NCBI RefSeq assembly: GCF_015191005.1
Contig: NZ_CP040442.1
Location: forward strand, 1,364,001-1,428,000
Length of the DNA: 64,000 nucleotides
Source of the DNA: Kaistella flava (ex Peng et al. 2021)
Lineage (GTDB): Bacteria; Bacteroidota; Bacteroidia; Flavobacteriales; Weeksellaceae
Reading direction: 5' to 3'
Below, piece by piece: positions 59,982 through 64,000 of the stretch; positions within the stretch are counted from its first letter, which is position 1, and each line of letters starts with the position of its first letter. The notes below the pieces were generated by a model. That model was not told the DNA's origin, did no database searches, and saw only the letters and a program-made list of their open reading frames with translations. Both the position numbers and the translations under genes were made by a program.

Positions 59982-61472
59982 TTATTCATCTTTAAAATCA
60001 GGATTTGGTCCTGCCGGAACGGGATACTCTTCCGTAAAGCAACCAAAGCAATGGTTTGAACTTCCGAGAATATTTTTAAGATTATCCATACTTAAAAACT
60101 CCAGAGAATCAACTCCCAAGTATTGTCTAAGTTCTTCAACACTCATATTCGCAGAAATCAAATCGTCTTTTGTTGGTGTATCAATTCCTAGATAACACGG
60201 CGCAATAATGGGCGGAGAAACACTTCTGAAGTGAATTTCCTTAACTCCTGCATCTTTTAGAATTTTCACCAAACGTTTAGAAGTGGTACCACGAACAATA
60301 GAATCATCGATGATCACTACTCTCTTTCCTTTAATTTCAGAAATAATTGGATTCAATTTAAGATTCACAATTCGCTCCCGCATTTCCTGAGTCGGAACGA
60401 TGAAACTTCTACCAATATATCTGTTCTTAATTAAAACAGGACGAAATGGAATACCAGAAGCAATCGAAAAACCAATTGCAGCCGGAACTCCAGAATCAGG
60501 AACTCCGATGACGATATCTGCTTCTACAGGCGCTTGCTCCCAAATTTTCATTCCAGATTTCTCCCGAATTTCGTGAACATTAAGTCCTTCCATAATGGAA
60601 TCTGGTCTGGCGAAATAAATATATTCGAAAGCGCAAGTTCTTTTCTCGCAGTTTTCTTTGGCCATGAAACTTTGTAAACCAGTTTCATTTTCATTGGTAT
60701 AAATAATTTCTCCAGGTAAAATATCACGAACGTATTGTGCTCCAACAGCGTCCAACGCTACAGATTCTGAAGCCACAACATAAGTCTTCTCATCAATCGC
60801 TCCTAAAACCAACGGACGAATCCCATGAAAATCACGGAAGGCAAAGAACTTATTTCTGGTCATTCCAACTACAGAATAAGCACCTTGAATTTTTTCCATG
60901 GTGGTTTTAATCGCCGCACGCAAACCTAAATCCAAATGCTTTTGAATTAATCTCAGAATCACTTCAGAGTCAGAAGTTGCTCTAAAAACTACTCCTTCTG
61001 CTTCCAATTCTCTTTTTAATTCTGCAGCATTGGTTAAATTTCCGTTGTGTGCGATTGTAAGAATCGTTTGATCATATTCATTCTTGGCAAAAAATGGCTG
61101 AAAATTATATTTCTTCTTATCGCCAGCCGTCGTATATCTTGTGTGTCCAATCGCAGAATTTCCCATAAAGGTTTCTGGCTCCCGGATTTCTTTGAAAACA
61201 TCGAGTACCAAACCTTCATCTTTAATATTAAAGATTTTACCCTGTTTCATTACAGAAATCCCACAGGCTTCCTGACCACGATGCTGCAAAGCAAAAAGTC
61301 CAAATTGCGACATCGAAAACGTATCGACATCGTTATCAGAATAGAGTCCGAAAATCCCACATTCCTCAGAAGGCGCATCAAACGGATCATCTGTTTTGAG
61401 AAGATTTCGACCGTACGTATTTTCCTTAAACTGGTTTAAATAATCTTCTCTGTGTTGTTGTAAATCTTTCAT
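59982..61472 (-). CDS. purF: Amidophosphoribosyltransferase
   Basis: This enzyme takes the amide of glutamine to PRPP in the first step of purine synthesis. With ATG 61472 it has 496 residues. The first 37 residues are a likely propeptide, so Cys38 in SEECGIFGLYS becomes the N-terminal nucleophile. A TTG five codons upstream gives the longer frame and is less likely. The PRPP motif is RVVIIDDSIVRGTTSKRL. Cysteines near the end (CFGCFTEEYPVP) and CYLG suit the Fe-S form of the Bacillus type. It lies 18 bp after purC on the same strand. Confidence 0.95.
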   Translation of the reverse strand: MKDLQQHREDYLNQFKENTYGRNLLKTDDPFDAPSEECGIFGLYSDNDVDTFSMSQFGLFALQHRGQEACGISVMKQGKIFNIKDEGLVLDVFKEIREPETFMGNSAIGHTRYTTAGDKKKYNFQPFFAKNEYDQTILTIAHNGNLTNAAELKRELEAEGVVFRATSDSEVILRLIQKHLDLGLRAAIKTTMEKIQGAYSVVGMTRNKFFAFRDFHGIRPLVLGAIDEKTYVVASESVALDAVGAQYVRDILPGEIIYTNENETGLQSFMAKENCEKRTCAFEYIYFARPDSIMEGLNVHEIREKSGMKIWEQAPVEADIVIGVPDSGVPAAIGFSIASGIPFRPVLIKNRYIGRSFIVPTQEMRERIVNLKLNPIISEIKGKRVVIIDDSIVRGTTSKRLVKILKDAGVKEIHFRSVSPPIIAPCYLGIDTPTKDDLISANMSVEELRQYLGVDSLEFLSMDNLKNILGSSNHCFGCFTEEYPVPAGPNPDFKDE

Positions 61473-61490
61473 TTTTAGTTTTCCCAAAAA

Positions 61491-62210
61491 TTATTTTTGA
61501 AGAACTTTTTTCAATCGTTCATAAATTTCTACATACGCTTCGGTCACTCCACCTAAATCACGTCTGAAACGGTCTTTGTCGAGTTTCATCATCGTATCTT
61601 TATCCCAAAGTCTGCAAGTATCTGGTGATATTTCATCAGCCAAGATAATTTTACCTTCTGAATCTTTACCCAATTCAATTTTGAAATCAACCAAAATAAT
61701 ATTCATTTTATCAAAAAGATCGATTAGAATATCGTTGATATCAGAAGTCAATTCATACATTTCATCCAATTCCTCGTAAGTTGCAGCACCAAGAAAAACT
61801 GCGTGGTGATCGTTGATTAGCGGATCTCCAAGATCATCTCTTTTATAACATAGATCAAAAATAGTAACGGGAGATTTAATTCCTTCTTCCACTCCTAATC
61901 TTTGCGCCATACTACCAGCAACGTAATTACGAACCACCATTTCCAATGGAATGATGTGTACTCTTTTCACCAATTGTTCTCTTTCGTCTAACTTTTTGAT
62001 GAAGTGCGTTGGAATTCCTTTAGTGTTCAAATATTCGAAAATCAAGGTGGTAATGGCATTATTCATTTCCCCTTTTAAATCGAAATTTCCTTTTTTTTGT
62101 GCATTGAAAGCGGTTGCGTCATCTTTAAAACGGACAATCACTTCATTGGGATTATCAGTTTCGAAAACTTGCTTTGCCTTTCCTTCATAAAGCATTGCTC
62201 CTTTTGTCAT
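61491..62210 (-). CDS. purC: Phosphoribosylaminoimidazole-succinocarboxamide synthase
   Basis: The 239-residue SAICAR synthase joins CAIR and aspartate with [18 protein letters not shown], the [21 protein letters not shown] segment, [19 protein letters not shown] and [17 protein letters not shown] are the family signatures. The length is usual. It is directly ahead of purF and likely in one transcript with it. Confidence 0.96.
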   Translation of the reverse strand: MTKGAMLYEGKAKQVFETDNPNEVIVRFKDDATAFNAQKKGNFDLKGEMNNAITTLIFEYLNTKGIPTHFIKKLDEREQLVKRVHIIPLEMVVRNYVAGSMAQRLGVEEGIKSPVTIFDLCYKRDDLGDPLINDHHAVFLGAATYEELDEMYELTSDINDILIDLFDKMNIILVDFKIELGKDSEGKIILADEISPDTCRLWDKDTMMKLDKDRFRRDLGGVTEAYVEIYERLKKVLQK

Positions 62211-62300
62211 TTTTACTTTTTATTTAATTTTTACTTTCTAATTTTTATAATAGGGCCAAAATCCTATTCTTTTTTAAATCCCACTTTGTGACTTATGGAA

Positions 62301-63002
62301 TTAAATTTTCACTAAAATCCCCGTAAGAACTGCGATGCCAAAACTTAGCAAAGTTCCTATTAAGACATACTCTGTAAGTTTCCTTTGTTTTGCTTCTGCT
62401 AGATCACTAAATCTGAAAACCGATTTTGCGGCAATCATAAATCCTACTCCTTCCCAATGATCAACCAAAATAAAAACGAAGACTAAAAGTCTTTCTAAAA
62501 TTCCAATATACTTTCCAGCATTGACGAGAGATTCTGTTTGTATTTTACTGTGTTCAATGGTAACCGGCGTCCAGATTGAAATAACTGTTTTTATTAGTAT
62601 TGAAGATGGAACCGTTAAAAAAACGATTGCGGTGATCAATTCTAAATTTCGAAGATGAAAGAAATCGTCCCATCTGAAATAGGGAAAATAGAAAATCGAT
62701 ACTGCTCCAATCACTGAAATATGCGCGATTTGATCGATAAAAAACCAAGTTCTTTTGGTCTTTGCAGTTTGAAAATTCAGTTTTGCCCAATCGATTAAAA
62801 AATGAGTAAGTCCGATAATTACAGCAATCCACCACAATTTCAAATTCCATAAAAACACGAATGCAAGCACCGTATGCAACAAAATATGAATGTATAAATA
62901 GATACTCCCGCCCTTTTTCTTCTCTTTATCGGCCACCCAAGAATTAGGCTGAAGAATAAAATCTCCTAATAAATGTGCCAATATGAGAGGAATAAAAATC
63001 AT
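62301..63002 (-). CDS. DUF3307 domain-containing membrane protein
   Basis: The 233-residue protein has about six hydrophobic segments. The N-terminal DUF3307 part has IFIPLILAHLLGDFILQPNSWVADKEKKKGG followed by LYIHILLHTVLAFVFLW and FLIDWAKLNFQTAKTKRTWFFIDQIAHI; the D-x2-HI motifs suit metal or substrate binding. A C-terminal span ends LSFGIAVLTGILVKI. It starts at the base after the SatD-like stop, so the two are coupled. The pairing of DUF3307 and SatD genes is common as I recall, but function is unknown. Confidence 0.75.
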   Translation of the reverse strand: MIFIPLILAHLLGDFILQPNSWVADKEKKKGGSIYLYIHILLHTVLAFVFLWNLKLWWIAVIIGLTHFLIDWAKLNFQTAKTKRTWFFIDQIAHISVIGAVSIFYFPYFRWDDFFHLRNLELITAIVFLTVPSSILIKTVISIWTPVTIEHSKIQTESLVNAGKYIGILERLLVFVFILVDHWEGVGFMIAAKSVFRFSDLAEAKQRKLTEYVLIGTLLSFGIAVLTGILVKI

Positions 63003-63608
63003 TTATAATTCTGATATTTTTTTCCTGAAAAACTGATCAGTTTCGTGAATCAAGTCGAAGTTTGCTCGTTTAAGCCTTTGACTAACTGAAGATTGAGTAA
63101 TATTCAATTCTTTTGCAAGGTCGTCCTGCGTCAATTCTGAATTGCATAATAACTGATGAATAATTTCGGCAGTTGCAACGGTCCAATTATCAAAATCAAT
63201 GGAAGCCCATTTGAAAAGGATATTCAGATCTCGATTTACTTTTTCATTTTCAGTTTGAATTGCTAATGTTCTTCCCTGAGATTTGATGTCGGTCAATAAT
63301 CTTCCAGAATTCACATAAGCAGAGCCGTTTGATTCGGTAATTTTTTCAGATTGAAATACTTCATTTCCAATCCCGATCGCAAGACGAACATCCAGATTTT
63401 CAAAACTCCTGATGAGCGATTTTAAAAGAAGCGCTCTATGGAACACTTGATCTACACTGCATTTTAATTGAAACTCATCGCCTCTGTATACTTCCCAATT
63501 TTGGGGCGTCGTTGACCACGTTCCCATTAAATCTTTCAATTTTGGAAGCCATGTTTCAACATCTGATTTTTGAGAATTAATAATATCTCCAGTGATAATC
63601 GCAATCAT
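63003..63608 (-). CDS. SatD family protein with helix-turn-helix
   Basis: The 201-residue protein starts MIAIITGDIINSQKSDVETW, the SatD family signature, followed by YRGDEFQLKC and LAIGIGNEVFQSEKITESNGSAY. The GD(I/E)xxS and RGDEFQ segments recall nucleotide cyclase-like folds. The last 50 residues contain a helix-turn-helix, LTQDDLAKELNITQSSVSQRL, so it may bind DNA. The family name comes from Streptococcus satD, with no defined activity. Operator-like inverted repeats lie upstream. A TATATTTG box lies four bases before the ATG. Confidence 0.75.
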   Translation of the reverse strand: MIAIITGDIINSQKSDVETWLPKLKDLMGTWSTTPQNWEVYRGDEFQLKCSVDQVFHRALLLKSLIRSFENLDVRLAIGIGNEVFQSEKITESNGSAYVNSGRLLTDIKSQGRTLAIQTENEKVNRDLNILFKWASIDFDNWTVATAEIIHQLLCNSELTQDDLAKELNITQSSVSQRLKRANFDLIHETDQFFRKKISEL

Positions 63609-63612
63609 GTTA

Positions 63613-63620
63613 CAAATATA
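63613..63620 (-). promoter_or_regulatory. -7 box TATATTTG four bases ahead of the SatD-like ATG
   Basis: The minus strand reads TATATTTG-TAAC-ATG. The mRNA would have little or no leader. Confidence 0.45.
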
Positions 63621-63629
63621 AGCAATAAT

Positions 63630-63743
63630 CCTTATAAATTAAAAATATAAGGCAAACACCTTATAATGTTTTGTTAAAATTTAAACCAAATTATAAGTCA
63701 ATTCACTAATATATGATGAATATAAGCAAATTGACTTATAATT
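63630..63743. promoter_or_regulatory. Nested inverted repeats upstream of the SatD-like gene, candidate operator
   Basis: CCTTATA (63630-63636) and TATAAGG (63646-63652) form one 7-bp inverted pair, and CCTTATAA recurs at 63659. Further out AATTATAAGTCAATT (63689-63703) and AATTGACTTATAATT (63729-63743) are a perfect 15-bp inverted pair with a 25-bp centre. The shared word is TTATAAG/CTTATAA. The sites are close to the promoter and the gene product has a helix-turn-helix, which suggests autoregulation. Confidence 0.5.
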
Positions 63744-63797
63744 AAAATCTAATTTCCTTTAAATAATAATTAAAGTTATTTTAAAGTCTTTCGAAAC

Positions 63798-63940
63798 ATT
63801 TACCGCAAAAGACACAAAAGTTTTCTTTTAAAAGCCATTCAAAAGAATGCAAAACGTGCATGAATTGTTATTCTTACTTTTTGCACACTTTTGAAAATCC
63901 TTTTTGTTGGATTTATCTTTTGCCTCTTTTGCGGTTAAAA
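63798..63940. mobile_element. MITE-like element, copy B (143 bp)
   Basis: The left end ATTTACCGCAAAAGACACAA and the reverse complement of the right end TTTAACCGCAAAAGAGGCAA match over most of 23 bp. The interior shares words such as CATTCAAAAG and GCAAAA with copy A at 48504-48645. No gene lies inside. The window ends about 60 bp later without another feature. Confidence 0.6.
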
Positions 63941-64000
63941 AATTTACATTTTAAGACCTTTATTTGAAATACTCAACTCCGTTTTTAAAGATATTATGAT

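Overview
The window reads as chromosomal DNA of a Bacteroidota bacterium of class Flavobacteriia, most likely a Chryseobacterium/Kaistella-type member of the Weeksellaceae. The evidence is AT-rich sequence, promoters of the Bacteroidota form TTG-N19-21-TAnnTTTG, starts without clear Shine-Dalgarno sequences, gliding/T9SS-linked genes (gldF, gldG), secreted enzymes with T9SS-type C-terminal domains, and a large type II-C Cas9. The genus is an inference from gene content.

Layout. 1-4.6 kb: 5' part of a histidine operon (hisG-hisD-hisC-hisB-hisH, minus strand) behind a leader peptide with His-His-Tyr-His and a terminator hairpin. 4.6-8.6 kb: a four-gene glycan cassette (GT4, polysaccharide deacetylase, GT2, multi-spanning membrane protein). 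8.6-13.9 kb: dapD, an NlpC/P60 lipoprotein, prmC, rhomboid protease, clpS and a CNNM/CBS protein, with dispersed palindromic repeats between prmC and the rhomboid gene. 14.2-19.6 kb: an F-type ATP synthase operon without atpD and atpC.

19.8-30.3 kb: a complete type II-C CRISPR-Cas locus. cas1-cas2 run on the plus strand. A 65-repeat array follows. The 1558-aa Cas9 is on the minus strand, and a tracrRNA is transcribed away from cas9 beyond its start. tracrRNA complementarity shows that crRNAs are read from the minus strand, the same direction as cas9 and towards cas2. The Cas9 carries an insertion of about 300 residues between its HNH and RuvC-III segments, and this insertion consists largely of four to five tandem units of about 57 residues. 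This is the most unusual thing in the window.

30.8-43 kb: ffh, four small outer-membrane barrel proteins, phoH, a SAM hydroxide adenosyltransferase, a T9SS-secreted metalloprotease, hemJ, gldF-gldG and a DUF4268 protein. 43.4-48.4 kb: a sulfate assimilation cluster (Rrf2 regulator, cysH, cysD, cysN, and a siroheme-synthase-like/TSUP fusion). Here cysD is interrupted by an in-frame TGA where the family has Arg, so the pathway is probably broken or the assembly has an error. 48.5-64 kb: a lipoprotein, kbl, an M1 peptidase, dacB, priA, proline dehydrogenase, aroB, a barrel protein, purF-purC and a DUF3307/SatD-like pair with operator-like inverted repeats. Two 142-143 bp MITE-like palindromic elements lie at 48.5 and 63.8 kb.
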